Origin: Chloroflexota bacterium
GTDB taxonomy: Bacteria > Chloroflexota > Anaerolineae > DUEN01
DNA length: 64,000 bases
NCBI GenBank assembly: GCA_013152435.1
Contig: JAADGJ010000028.1
Location: forward strand, 22,904 to 86,903
Direction of reading: 5' to 3'
The notes beneath the pieces were generated by a model. The model was not told the origin of the DNA. It worked only from the letters and a program-made list of their open reading frames with translations, and did no database searches. The position numbers and the translations under genes were made by a program. Shown in pieces: positions 28,934 to 38,072 of the stretch (position 1 is the first letter of the stretch; each line of letters begins with the position of its first letter).

Positions 28934-30844
28934 TCACTCCTGCGCCAATGCCATCAACGCCCCATAGCGCAGCCCGCGGGAGCTGATCACCATCTGTTCG
29001 ACCTCCAGCACCTCCATCAGCGTGGCGAAGATGGCGGCGCCGGCCACGATGACATCCGCACGGGCGGACGGCAACCCCGGCACCCGGCGTCGCTCCGCCC
29101 GAGGCATGCGCGCCAGCTGATCCAACAGGGTGTTCACGCGCGGCGCGGAGAGCACATACCCGTGGACCTCGCCCACCGAGCCACCCGTCTCCACCAAGTC
29201 GATGGCCGCCAGCGTGCGGGCCGTGCCCCCCGTCGCGACGACGGTGCGTCCCTCCACCGAGGCCGGGTTAAGCACCGCCGAGAGCACATCACGCACGAAG
29301 GAGCGCAGCTGGGCAAGCTCCTCCTCCGAAACCGGGTCGGAGGCCAGGAAACGCTCGGTCAGCCGGGCGCCGCCCAGGTCCAGGCCCAAACGGGCGTCGA
29401 TCCCCTCCGGGCCGCCCAGCACCACCTCCATGCTCCCGCCGCCGACGTCTACGGCCATAAGCTGGCGCCCCGCCAGCATCTCATCCTCGACAATGCCCCG
29501 GAACGTCAGCTCGGCCTCCTGATCTCCGGTGAGCGAGCGCACCTCCACGCCCGTCATCTCCTGGACGCGAGCGACGAACTCAGCTCCGTTCTCCGCCGCA
29601 CGCACGGCGCTGCTGGTAAAGGCCACCAGGCGCTCGATCCCATCTCGGGAGGACTCCAAAGCGAACTCCGAGATCGCGGCCAGAGTGCGCTCGATGGCCG
29701 CCGGGGCCAGTCGGCCGGACTGCCCTACCCCCTCTCCCAACAGGGTAATGCGCTCCTCGTCCTTGATCACCTGCTCGATCCGGCCATCCCGGAGCGCGGC
29801 CGCCAAAAGCTGCACGGAGTTGGTGCCGATGTCGATCACGGCCAGCCGCCGGGGCGGGGCTTCGACCATCATCTGCCGGGCCAGCACGGCCGCTCCCAAC
29901 ACCACGGCATCGTCGCCCAGCTGGGCGCGCACGATCTTGACCCCCTCCATGGCGTTGGGCATAGCGTACTTCTGCGCCACCTTGCGCACACGATCCAACC
30001 ACTTATCGTCCAGAGCCTCGATCACGCCGCCGCCCAGGATGATCACCTCCGGCCCCAGCAGGTTGACGATATTGGCCACGCCGATGCCCAGGCTCTTCAT
30101 CGCCCGCTTCAACACGGAGATGGTCAGCTTGTCCCCGCGAGCCACCGCCTTCGCCAGCACGCCGCTGGTGATGCGGCTCAGGTCGCCCTTGGCGAGGTCG
30201 GGCAATATGCTCTTCTCCCCGCTTTCAATGGCCTCCCTCAGATCACGGACGATAGCCGTGCGGCTGGCCAGGGCCTCCAGACAGCCACGGCGCCCGCAGC
30301 CACAGCGGGGGCCGCCGATCCGGATCACCATATGTCCCACCTCGCCCGCGCTGCCATTGCGACCGCGATGCAGGTGTCCATTGATGATGATCCCGCCGCC
30401 GATGCCGGTGCCGACGAAGATGCCCACCACATCCCGGGCGCCGCGGCCCGCCCCCAACGCGTGCTCTGCCAACGTGCCCATGTTCACATCGTTCTCCAGG
30501 TACACGGCAAGCCGTTGCCGCAAGGCAGCGGCCAGCGGCACATCCCGCCAACGCAGATTCGGGGCGAAGCGCACCACGCCCGCCTCGGCATCCAAAACGC
30601 CCGGCGCGGCGATCCCCACAGCGCCGATGTCCTGCAAGGTCAGCCCGGCCTCCTTCACAGCCGTCCGGGCCGCATCGGCGATACGAGCGATGACCGCCTC
30701 CGCCTGGCGATGCGCCTGGGTGCGCACCTTGGCTCGGGAGAGGATCTTCCCCTCCGCATCCACCACAGCCGCCAGGATCTTGGTCCCGCCCAGGTCCACC
30801 CCGACCACGTGGCGGGCCTCCGAACTCGATCGATTTGCTGTCAC
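28934..30844 (-). CDS. ROK-family sugar kinase fused to PPX/GppA phosphatase
   Basis: The 636-residue protein starts at GTG 30844 behind AGGAGGGGA. Residues 1-325 are a complete ROK kinase: DLGGTK (17-22), the catalytic aspartate in END (117-119), GTGIGGG (145-151) and the zinc motif CGCGRRGCLE (181-190). Residues about 332-636 are a complete PPX/GppA domain: IDIGTNS (338-343), SSAVRAAENG, the catalytic-glutamate segment TGDQEAEL (439-446) and AVDVGGGSMEV. ROK proteins phosphorylate glucose-like sugars, some with polyphosphate; PPX/GppA proteins hydrolyse polyphosphate or pppGpp. Both halves keep their key residues. It is the last gene of an operon with two TMK-like proteins. Confidence 0.9.
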   Translation of the reverse strand: MTANRSSSEARHVVGVDLGGTKILAAVVDAEGKILSRAKVRTQAHRQAEAVIARIADAARTAVKEAGLTLQDIGAVGIAAPGVLDAEAGVVRFAPNLRWRDVPLAAALRQRLAVYLENDVNMGTLAEHALGAGRGARDVVGIFVGTGIGGGIIINGHLHRGRNGSAGEVGHMVIRIGGPRCGCGRRGCLEALASRTAIVRDLREAIESGEKSILPDLAKGDLSRITSGVLAKAVARGDKLTISVLKRAMKSLGIGVANIVNLLGPEVIILGGGVIEALDDKWLDRVRKVAQKYAMPNAMEGVKIVRAQLGDDAVVLGAAVLARQMMVEAPPRRLAVIDIGTNSVQLLAAALRDGRIEQVIKDEERITLLGEGVGQSGRLAPAAIERTLAAISEFALESSRDGIERLVAFTSSAVRAAENGAEFVARVQEMTGVEVRSLTGDQEAELTFRGIVEDEMLAGRQLMAVDVGGGSMEVVLGGPEGIDARLGLDLGGARLTERFLASDPVSEEELAQLRSFVRDVLSAVLNPASVEGRTVVATGGTARTLAAIDLVETGGSVGEVHGYVLSAPRVNTLLDQLARMPRAERRRVPGLPSARADVIVAGAAIFATLMEVLEVEQMVISSRGLRYGALMALAQE

Positions 30845-30890
30845 ACTCCCCTCCTGCCCCCGAAAGCGCAGAGAAGCATCCCCGGATCTC

Positions 30891-31241
30891 CTATTCCCAT
30901 GACGCCGCCTGCTCCGCCAGGGCATCCACCAGCGCCTCGAACCGCTTCAGATCACGTCGGCGCCCCTTCTCCGGCTTCACCCGCAGGCTACGGATCGCCT
31001 CCAGCATCGCGGTCAACGCCTCCACCCGAGCCTCCTTATCCAGATCCTCGCTCATCAGATCGGGTGAGGAGACCGCCTCCTGGACCTGCGTGATCCGTCC
31101 CTCCAGTCGCATCCGAAACATGGCTACGGACTCTCGCAGATCCGCCCGCACTTTGTCCAACTCGGCCACGAGTTCCCGGCGCAGCCGCTCCTCGTCCACC
31201 GAACGAGAGGACGAACCGCTCGCAACACGCTTTCTCGCCAT
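30891..31241 (-). CDS. Small coiled-coil protein, unknown
   Basis: The 116-residue, highly charged protein is predicted mostly alpha-helical with a coiled coil across about residues 16-60 (RRELVAELDKVRADLRES). The N-terminus is Arg/Ser-rich. It lies 4 bp after the TMK-like gene and 46 bp before the ROK-PPX fusion, so it belongs to the same transcript. It might be a partner or scaffold for the TMK-like pair; no family recognised. Confidence 0.65.
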   Translation of the reverse strand: MARKRVASGSSSRSVDEERLRRELVAELDKVRADLRESVAMFRMRLEGRITQVQEAVSSPDLMSEDLDKEARVEALTAMLEAIRSLRVKPEKGRRRDLKRFEALVDALAEQAASWE

Positions 31242-31245
31242 GACA

Positions 31246-31941
31246 CTACGCCTCTCCTAGCAGGGCCAATACCCGCGTCTGAAGATCCCGGGAGATAGCT
31301 CGAATGGACCGATTGCCGTTGATCACCTCGAAGCCATAGCGCTCCTGCAGCCGCCGGAACGCGACCCGCAACATCCGTTGATACTTGATGAAGGACTCGA
31401 AGATGTCACGGGACAGCCCGAGGTCCATCCCCGCCTCCCAATAGTCCAGCGTACCCGCCTTCTGGAAGTTCCGCTCCACCAGATTGCGAGGGCTCACCTG
31501 AAGGAAGAAGACGGCATCCGGCACCAGGGCGATGCCGTACACCCCCTCCAGCCATTGCATATCCGCCCCCCGTACCAGGTCACGCGCCATCAGCGTGTAG
31601 ATGTATCGGTCGGCCAGCACGATGAAGCCGGCCTTGAGGGCCGGGATGATGCGATTTTCCAACTGGTCGGCGAAGTCGGTGGCATAGAAGAGGCTACGCG
31701 TGGTCGGGCTGAGCACATTCCCCTGCTTCGCCTCCTCCAGCTCTCGGCTGATCAGCGTTGACCGGCTGAGCCCGACGTTGTTCACCACCGCGTGGCCGCG
31801 TCGCTCCAACACCTCGGTCAGCAACGCGATCTGCGTGGAACGCCCGCTGCCATCCGCCCCTTCGATCACGATCAACTTCCCGATCAAGCTCTCCGGCGTG
31901 ACGCCGGGGATCCCCTCACCGTAAAACGCGTTCATCGTCAT
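31246..31941 (-). CDS. Thymidylate-kinase-like protein with altered P-loop (Lys to Arg)
   Basis: The 231-residue protein starts at ATG 31941, overlapping the previous stop by 4 bp; an ATG at 31956 would extend it by 5 residues. The family features are visible: P-loop position EGADGSGRST (27-36), DRYIYTLMARDL, and the DYWEAGMDLGLSRD stretch. The invariant P-loop lysine is replaced by arginine at residue 34 (codon CGT). Canonical TMK makes dTDP from dTMP. The paralogue directly upstream keeps the lysine. This copy may be catalytically weak or a regulatory partner in a heterodimer. Confidence 0.85.
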   Translation of the reverse strand: MTMNAFYGEGIPGVTPESLIGKLIVIEGADGSGRSTQIALLTEVLERRGHAVVNNVGLSRSTLISRELEEAKQGNVLSPTTRSLFYATDFADQLENRIIPALKAGFIVLADRYIYTLMARDLVRGADMQWLEGVYGIALVPDAVFFLQVSPRNLVERNFQKAGTLDYWEAGMDLGLSRDIFESFIKYQRMLRVAFRRLQERYGFEVINGNRSIRAISRDLQTRVLALLGEA

Positions 31942-32624
31942 CGGCGCGTCCTCCACCGGAAGCGGGCCAAATCGATCTTCTCCTCCACCACCTGCCGCAC
32001 TTCCTCCTGCTGTTCCTCGATGGGCCGGGCCGCATCGATCACCGTGAAGTCGAACTTCTCCACCATGCTCAGGTACTGTGCCTGCACCCGGTCCTGGAAG
32101 AGCTTAAAGCTCTCCACCGGATCCGGGGAAAGCCCCAGGTCCATACCCGCCTCGTGATATTTCAGCTTCGTGCGACTGCTCAGGATGCGGTGCACGGCCA
32201 CATCCAGCGGCACATGGAAGAAGAAGGTGATATCCGGCTGCAAGGCGAAGCTGTACAGGTTCTGCACCCATGTCGGGGAACACCCCCGCGCCACATCCCG
32301 AGCCATGGCGGTGTAAATATATCGATCGGCCAGAACGATGAACCCCGCCTTCAGCAACGGCAGGATCTGGCGTTCGTATCGATCGGCGAAGTCGGTGCTG
32401 TGGATGAGGGAAAACGTGATGGGGGTCAGCAATTGCTTCTTCTTACCACGTCGCGTCGCACGACGCACCATCTGCGAGGAGTTCCACTCGGTGAAGAACA
32501 CCTTCAACCCTTGCAGTTCCAGCCAACGCCGCAACAGATAGATCTGCGTTGACTTCCCGCTGCCGTCCAGGCCCTCCACGGCGATCAGCCGGCCGGGCGG
32601 CCTAGCATCTCCCGTCACAACCAT
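31938..32624 (-). CDS. Thymidylate-kinase-like protein with intact P-loop
   Basis: The 228-residue protein starts at ATG 32624 behind AAGGAG; the longer frame to 32789 runs into the repeat element and is not used. P-loop EGLDGSGKST is at 17-26, DRYIYTAMARDV follows near residue 95, and KYHEAGMDLGLSPD matches the same stretch in the downstream paralogue. Length and motifs fit TMK, but both copies share the YxEAGMDLGLS insertion not seen in classical TMK, so they are a distinct subfamily and their substrate may differ. First gene of a four-gene unit. Confidence 0.85.
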   Translation of the reverse strand: MVVTGDARPPGRLIAVEGLDGSGKSTQIYLLRRWLELQGLKVFFTEWNSSQMVRRATRRGKKKQLLTPITFSLIHSTDFADRYERQILPLLKAGFIVLADRYIYTAMARDVARGCSPTWVQNLYSFALQPDITFFFHVPLDVAVHRILSSRTKLKYHEAGMDLGLSPDPVESFKLFQDRVQAQYLSMVEKFDFTVIDAARPIEEQQEEVRQVVEEKIDLARFRWRTRR

Positions 32625-32739
32625 AACGTGCTCCTTGCGAAAAGTATCACCCGCTGGGACCTCCGGACCAGGGGGGAGCCATCCCGCACGTCGGGTCCCA
32701 TCCTCGCCACGAGAGGGTGGCCATCCACCATCCCCCTCA

Positions 32740-32793
32740 GAGCGTGTCTGAAAACTTACCGTGCAGAAACAACGGCTTTTCTCAGACACGCCC
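32740..32793. repeat. Palindromic interspersed repeat, copy B (short form)
   Basis: A 54-bp element starting GAGCGTGTCTGA (32740-32751) and ending TCAGACACGCCC (32782-32793). Only the two ends seen in copy A are present (AAACTTACCG at left, GCAGAAACAACGG at right), as if the middle were deleted. It sits in the 5' leader of the TMK-like operon, within the 401-bp gap 32625-33025, which otherwise holds only the promoter and nothing I recognise. Confidence 0.7.
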
Positions 32794-32806
32794 TCAGGTT
32801 ACCGTC

Positions 32807-32815
32807 ATTATAGCA
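32807..32815 (-). promoter_or_regulatory. Extended -10 promoter of the TMK-like/ROK-PPX operon
   Basis: On the minus strand TGCTATAAT, an extended -10 with perfect hexamer (32812-32807); no clear -35. Transcription would begin near 32800 and run through repeat copy B. Confidence 0.55.
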
Positions 32816-33025
32816 GATTTCAGGCAAAGTGACACAGCGGCGATGATTGCCAATGGAAAAAGCACTCCCCCGCCGAACCTCAGGCGGTGCAGATCGTGAG
32901 GACTACCCCTTGGTCCGGGCGGCGGGGAGGGCGAGGAGCCGGAGGCTTGCATAAACCCGCTGGATGAGGCACACTGAACACCACACCGGGCCTGCCTTTC
33001 CCGACGATCGCGTGGAGGTGCGACG

Positions 33026-33778
33026 ATGAAGGTGACCTTCCTGGGCACAGGTGCAGCGGAGGGGATCCCCAGCTTCGGATGCGATTGCCCTCGATGCGAG
33101 GCAGCGCGCGAGCCGGGGGACAAGAACAGGCGGCGGCGCTCATCCCTGCTCGTGAGCGGGGCCGAGCACAAGCTGCTGGTGGACACGCCGCCGGAGATCA
33201 GCAACATGCTGGATCACGGGGACTTCTCGGACATCTCCGCCATCCTCCTCTCCCACGAGCACTACGACCACGTCGGCGGGCTGATGGAGTTCGAGTACTG
33301 GTGCAACCGGGTGCTCCATGCGTTCGCTGGATATGACGTGCTGCCGCAAATCCGGCTCACCCCCCGGCTATCGACGATGATCCTGCTCTCCGAGTTCGAG
33401 TCCCACGCCCCCATCGTCTTCGGATCCCTGCAGGTGATCCCGTTCAAGGTCATGCACCACGTGCCCTGCTATGGGTTTCTCTTCGAGGAGGACGGCAAGC
33501 GGATCGTCTACTACAGCGACAGCAACGACCTGCTCAGCGAGTTCCACCTTCGGCTGCTCGCCCAGGCCGATGTGGCCATCTTCCACACCCCCGACTTCGA
33601 GCAGACGGAGCACCACATCAGCGTCCTGGGCCTGGAGGATCTCCTGCGATCCTACCCAACCCGCCAGGCGGTGATCACGCACATCAGCCACCACAACCGG
33701 AAACACGAGGAGCTGGTCGCGGAGCTGAGCAGATACAACATCCTGGTGGCTTACGACGGGATGGAGATAGAGGTGTAG
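33026..33778 (+). CDS. MBL-fold metallo-hydrolase (PhnP-like)
   Basis: The 250-residue protein starts at ATG 33026 behind GTGGAGGTG. It has the metallo-beta-lactamase signature HEHYDHVGG (about 77-85), an N-terminal FLGTGAAEGIPSFGCDC with CDCPRC like the PhnP group, plus late His residues in ITHISHHN. PhnP-type enzymes hydrolyse cyclic phosphodiesters such as 5-phosphoribosyl 1,2-cyclic phosphate; no phn genes are near, so the substrate is open. It stands alone between two minus-strand genes. Confidence 0.85.
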   Translation: MKVTFLGTGAAEGIPSFGCDCPRCEAAREPGDKNRRRRSSLLVSGAEHKLLVDTPPEISNMLDHGDFSDISAILLSHEHYDHVGGLMEFEYWCNRVLHAFAGYDVLPQIRLTPRLSTMILLSEFESHAPIVFGSLQVIPFKVMHHVPCYGFLFEEDGKRIVYYSDSNDLLSEFHLRLLAQADVAIFHTPDFEQTEHHISVLGLEDLLRSYPTRQAVITHISHHNRKHEELVAELSRYNILVAYDGMEIEV

Positions 33779-33790
33779 CGGGGAAAATAA

Positions 33791-33822
33791 GGCGGCGGGG
33801 CATATCCAGACGCCCCGCCGCC
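33791..33822. terminator. Bidirectional intrinsic terminator
   Basis: GGCGGCGGGGC (33791-33801) and GCCCCGCCGCC (33812-33822) form an 11-bp perfect stem between the convergent MBL-fold and aspS genes. The U-tracts are short, so efficiency is uncertain. Confidence 0.65.
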
Positions 33823-33834
33823 ATTGCGATGACT

Positions 33835-35622
33835 TTACTCGTCCAGCTTCAGGCAGATATGCAACTCATCCAGCTGGCGCTGGGACACCGGCGAGGGCGC
33901 CCCGGTCATCAGGTCTGTAGCCTGGGCCGTCTTGGGGAAGGCGATGACCTCCCGGATGTTGTGCTCGCCCGCCAGGATGGCCACCAGCCGATCGATGCCA
34001 GGGGCGATCCCGCCATGAGGGGGCGCGCCGTACTCGAACGCCTCCAGCATATGGCCGAACTGCGCCTGGGCCTCCTCCGGCGTGATCCCCAGCACGTCGA
34101 ACATCAGCGCCTGCTGGTCACGGCGGTGGATTCGGATGCTGCCGCCGCCCACCTCCCAACCGTTGCACACGATGTCGTAGGCCTTCGCCTTGGCCTTGCC
34201 CGGGTCGTAGTCCGGCCCCGGCTGCAGATACTTCCAATCCTCGTCCAAAGCGGCCGTAAACGGATGATGCATGGCGGTCCAGCGCCTCTCGTCCTCATCC
34301 CACTCATACAGCGGGAAGTCCACGACCCATACGAACGCCAGCTCATCCGGATCCATCAGGTCCAACCGGCGCCCCATCTCCAACCGGAGATGCCCCAGCG
34401 CCTGAGCCACAACGTCCGGCTGATCGGCGACCACCAGCCCGAGATCGCCCGGCTCCAACTCCAACCGCTCGATAACCCCGGCCGTCTCCTCTGGCGTCAG
34501 GAACTTGGCGATGGGAGAGCGCAGCCCCTCGTCCGTGCGGATCAACCAGACGAGCCCCTTGGCGCCATGCTGCTGGGCGAAGGCGGTCAGCTCGTCCAGC
34601 TCCCGTCGGGAATAGCTCCCACAGCCGGGCGCCCGGATGCCCCGGATCCGTCCCCCGCCGGCCGCCGTCGAGGAGAAGACCCGGAACTGGCTGTCGGATA
34701 GCAGGTCGGTCAGCTCCACGATCTCCATGCCGAAACGCAAATCCGGCTTATCCGTGCCATAGCGGGCCATCGCCTCCTCGTAGGTCAGCCGGGGGAACGG
34801 CTTATACTTCAAGTGCTTCCCCGTCTCCGGCTCCAGCGCCTCCACCATGCCGATGAACAACCCCTCGATCAGGTCGAGTATATCATCCCGATCCACGAAC
34901 GACATCTCCAGGTCCAACTGGGTGAACTCCGGCTGGCGATCGGCGCGCAGGTCCTCGTCCCGGAAGCAGCGGGCGATCTGGAAGTACCGCTCGATGCCCG
35001 CCACCATCAGGAGCTGCTTGAGCTGCTGCGGCGACTGCGGCAGCGCGTAGAAGCAGCCGGGATGGACACGGCTGGGCACGATGTAGTCCCGTGCACCCTC
35101 CGGCGTGCTCTTGATCAGGATCGGAGTCTCCACCTCCAGGAAATCCCGAGCGTGCAGATAGTCCCGGATATATGTGACCACCTTATCTCGCAGCTCCAGG
35201 TTGCGCTGCATGCGCGGCCGCCGCAGATCCAGATATCGGTAGCGCAGACGCAGCGCCTCGTCCACGGGCTGATCCTCGTTAATATAGAACGGAGGCGTGC
35301 GGGATGGATTCAGGATGGTCACTGCTGAGGCGGCCACCTCGATCTCGCCGGTGGGCAGCGCCGGATTGATCAACCCCTCCGGCCGGGCGCGCACCTGTCC
35401 GACCACCTGAATGACGTACTCATTGCGCACGGTATCCGCCGTCCGATGCGCCTCCGCCGACAGCGCCGCATCACACACGACCTGGACGATCCCCCAGCGG
35501 TCGCGCAGATCCAGGAAGATCAGACCGCCGTGATCACGGCGGCGATGCACCCAACCCGCCAGGGTCACCTGCTGACCGATATGATGGGTACGCAGCTCGC
35601 CACACTTGTGGGTCTTCAGCAT
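33835..35622 (-). CDS. aspS: Aspartyl-tRNA synthetase
   Basis: The 595-residue protein is called from ATG 35622 ([15 protein letters not shown]) behind GGAGATGG. It has the N-terminal OB anticodon-binding domain, class II motif 2 ([23 protein letters not shown]), the bacterial GAD insertion domain (about 290-420) and motif 3 ([16 protein letters not shown]). It charges tRNA-Asp; whether it is discriminating or also charges tRNA-Asn cannot be told here. It has its own promoter upstream. Close to the usual 590 residues. Confidence 0.97.
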   Translation of the reverse strand: MLKTHKCGELRTHHIGQQVTLAGWVHRRRDHGGLIFLDLRDRWGIVQVVCDAALSAEAHRTADTVRNEYVIQVVGQVRARPEGLINPALPTGEIEVAASAVTILNPSRTPPFYINEDQPVDEALRLRYRYLDLRRPRMQRNLELRDKVVTYIRDYLHARDFLEVETPILIKSTPEGARDYIVPSRVHPGCFYALPQSPQQLKQLLMVAGIERYFQIARCFRDEDLRADRQPEFTQLDLEMSFVDRDDILDLIEGLFIGMVEALEPETGKHLKYKPFPRLTYEEAMARYGTDKPDLRFGMEIVELTDLLSDSQFRVFSSTAAGGGRIRGIRAPGCGSYSRRELDELTAFAQQHGAKGLVWLIRTDEGLRSPIAKFLTPEETAGVIERLELEPGDLGLVVADQPDVVAQALGHLRLEMGRRLDLMDPDELAFVWVVDFPLYEWDEDERRWTAMHHPFTAALDEDWKYLQPGPDYDPGKAKAKAYDIVCNGWEVGGGSIRIHRRDQQALMFDVLGITPEEAQAQFGHMLEAFEYGAPPHGGIAPGIDRLVAILAGEHNIREVIAFPKTAQATDLMTGAPSPVSQRQLDELHICLKLDE

Positions 35623-35728
35623 CATCCATCTCCAAAACAAGCGCTCCGGCCGCCTCCTCTCACAATCCGACCAGCCCGGCGCGGCAAGAGCGCAAAGAAT
35701 AGGTACACACTAGAAGGGAATCAGAGGG

Positions 35729-35757
35729 ATTATACTGCCGGGATTTGGAAAGCACAA
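35729..35757 (-). promoter_or_regulatory. Promoter of aspS
   Basis: On the minus strand, TTGTGC (35757-35752), a 17-bp spacer and a perfect TATAAT (35734-35729), 107 bp before the aspS start. Confidence 0.6.
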
Positions 35758-35795
35758 GCCACCACCGGAGCGGCCGTGCCCCTCCACGGCATCCC

Positions 35796-36887
35796 CTACC
35801 CGTACCGTTTCTCGAAATCCCGCAGGAACGCCACCAACGCCCGCACAGCCTCGATGGACTGCGCATTGTAGAGGGACGCTCGCAACCCGCCCACGGATCG
35901 ATGCCCCTTCAGCCCGACGAGCCCGATCTCCTCGGCCTCGCTCACAAACCGCTTCTCCAGCTCCTCATCCCCGCCCCGGATGCGAAATACCACGTTCATG
36001 CGAGAGCGGTCCCCCTCCGCCACCGGGACGTCGTAGAAGTCGCTGGCGTCGAGGGCATCGTATAGGGCTCGGGCCTTCTCCTCGTTGCGCCGCTCAATGG
36101 CCTCCAATCCCCCCTCCCGCTCGATCCAATCCACCACCAGGCCGATCATGTAGATGCCAAAGGTCGGCGGGGTGTTATAGAGGGAACGCCGCTGCACGTG
36201 CGTTCGATACTGCAACATCGTCGGCAGATTCTTGTCCGCCCGCTCCGCCAGATCGCGCCGCAGGATCACCACGGTGACGCCGGCCGGGCCCATGTTCTTC
36301 TGCGCGCCGGCGAAGATCAGGCCGAAGCGGGAGACGTCGATCCGACGAGACAGGATATCGGAGGACATATCGGCCACCAACGGGACGTCTCCTGTATCCG
36401 GGAACCACGCCCATTGGGTCCCCCGGATCGTGTTGTTGGACGCCATGTACACGTAAGAGGCATCCCCATGCAGCTCGATCTCCTCCGGCCGGGGCAACCG
36501 CCGATACTCCTCATCGGCCGTGGAGGCAGCGATGCGATAGGACGCCAACTTCTCCAGCTCGGCGATGGCCTTTTGGGTCCAATTGCCCGTGTCGATCACA
36601 TCGACCGGCTTCCCCTCCAAAGCCAGGTTCATGGGCACCATGGCGAACTGCAGGCTGGCCCCGCCCTGCAGGAACAGTACCGCGTACTCCTCGGGGATGC
36701 CCAGCACACGGCGCAGCCCGGCCTCGGCCCGATCGAGGATGTCCTCGAACGCCTTGGACCGATGGCTCATCTCCATGACCGACATGCCCAAACCGGCGTA
36801 ATTCAGCAACTCATCACGGGCCCGCTCCAACACGGAAACCGGCAGCACGGCAGGCCCCGGATTGAAATTGAAAACTCGGCCGTACAT
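35796..36887 (-). CDS. serC: Phosphoserine aminotransferase
   Basis: The 363-residue PLP enzyme starts at ATG 36887 (YGRVFNFNPGPAVLP). Conserved features are NFNPGPAVLP, MEMSHRSKAF, VYMASNNTIRGTQW and the PLP-lysine region GAQKNMGPAGVTVVIL. It transaminates 3-phosphohydroxypyruvate to phosphoserine in serine synthesis, also serving 3-hydroxy-4-phosphohydroxythreonine in the B6 pathway of some bacteria. Unlike many operons, serA and serB are not adjacent. An in-frame ATG at 36899 directly abuts GGAGG and was rejected. Confidence 0.95.
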   Translation of the reverse strand: MYGRVFNFNPGPAVLPVSVLERARDELLNYAGLGMSVMEMSHRSKAFEDILDRAEAGLRRVLGIPEEYAVLFLQGGASLQFAMVPMNLALEGKPVDVIDTGNWTQKAIAELEKLASYRIAASTADEEYRRLPRPEEIELHGDASYVYMASNNTIRGTQWAWFPDTGDVPLVADMSSDILSRRIDVSRFGLIFAGAQKNMGPAGVTVVILRRDLAERADKNLPTMLQYRTHVQRRSLYNTPPTFGIYMIGLVVDWIEREGGLEAIERRNEEKARALYDALDASDFYDVPVAEGDRSRMNVVFRIRGGDEELEKRFVSEAEEIGLVGLKGHRSVGGLRASLYNAQSIEAVRALVAFLRDFEKRYG

Positions 36888-37022
36888 GGTTGATCTCATC
36901 CTCCGCCGATGTTGAGATGCGGGGATCGACGACGTAGCGCCGCCCCCACATGAACGCCATCCCCCGGTAGAGGTGGAATATCGCAGATCGGCTCGGCCTA
37001 CGAAACGATGCCGGGCGGCGCA

Positions 37023-38072
37023 CTATCGCACATAGATGGGATTGCTGAAGATCCAGGCACGCCACCGTCCCCAGGCCCGACGGTACACCTCCACCCGATA
37101 CACGCCAGGCCGGGAGCTGACGAAGCGCATCTGATCGCCATGTGCCTGCGCGATCACCTCCCCATCACGCAGCAGGCGAATACGCCCCGCCCGTGGCAGC
37201 CACACCTCGAACCACGTGCGTGGTCCGGCCGGCAACGTGTCCCCCATGATGGCCACGCGATCCCCCTGGGAGGCCCGGAAGCGGAACCCCGTCGTGAGGG
37301 CCGGCATGTCATAACCGACCCAACAATGCCCTTGCCGAAGCGCGTCCAGGACCAGCGCCCGATCGTGCTCCAGATCCCCGGAGAACGGCTCCCGGGCCAG
37401 GATATGCGTGTTCACGGCCCGGAAACACGTCTCATATGGGAGCACGGTCAACATCCACGGGCCAAACCGATGATACGTCGCATGTGAGTCGGATCCCCCC
37501 AACGCCACCACCGGCCGCTTTTGCGTCAGGACATCCCACTTCGCCAACGTCTCAGGCCACGGGCCGGTGGTGAACCATTGCGGCCGCTTCACGATCAGCA
37601 ACCCCAACAGGCGGTTCCACGCATAGGCCCGGAACTCCGACATGTAGTTCCACAGCTCGATCCCCGTGTACCCGTTCACCTCCCAATTCCTCCAGGGATA
37701 CATGTCCCGGAGGAGGCGGGAGTTCCGCTCGTAAGGATGGGCCAGGAAGCTCAGGCCGCCCTGGCTCTCGACCGCATCGATCAACGCCTGGGGGTCCCGC
37801 CCGAACCGGGTCACATCCTCGCGCACGCCCAGACACAGCAGGTGCGTCCCCTCGGGGTTGCGCTGGGGGTCGTGCACTTCCTCCCCCACCAGCACGAGGA
37901 CGGAGCCCCGCCATCCCTCCTCGGCCAGGAGCAATTTGTTATGATCGGTGATCACGAGGAAGTCCAGGCCCGCCCGTTGGGCCGCCTGCACCAGATCGGA
38001 GAAGGTGCCCGTGCCATCGCTGGCGACGGTATGCATGTGGATATTCCCGGAGAACTCATACCAGCAGGTCAC
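37023..38072 (-). CDS. PHP-domain phosphoesterase (CehA/McbA-like)
   Basis: The 349-residue protein opens with GNIHMHTVASDGTGTF (HxH metal pair), then ITDHNKLLL, LAHPYERNS and GGSDSHATYH, the four PHP metal-site motifs. The C-terminal 100 residues are beta-rich and end in a RVEVYRR segment, as in CehA/McbA-type PHP hydrolases with an extra domain. Its substrate is unknown. The start overlaps the TrmI stop by 4 bp, and the gene is downstream of trmI in one transcript. Confidence 0.82.
   Translation of the reverse strand: MTCWYEFSGNIHMHTVASDGTGTFSDLVQAAQRAGLDFLVITDHNKLLLAEEGWRGSVLVLVGEEVHDPQRNPEGTHLLCLGVREDVTRFGRDPQALIDAVESQGGLSFLAHPYERNSRLLRDMYPWRNWEVNGYTGIELWNYMSEFRAYAWNRLLGLLIVKRPQWFTTGPWPETLAKWDVLTQKRPVVALGGSDSHATYHRFGPWMLTVLPYETCFRAVNTHILAREPFSGDLEHDRALVLDALRQGHCWVGYDMPALTTGFRFRASQGDRVAIMGDTLPAGPRTWFEVWLPRAGRIRLLRDGEVIAQAHGDQMRFVSSRPGVYRVEVYRRAWGRWRAWIFSNPIYVR

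Noticed and set aside
35623..35722. T-box riboswitch in the aspS leader
   Set aside because: The leader of about 100 nt is too short and lacks a T-box sequence or terminator.
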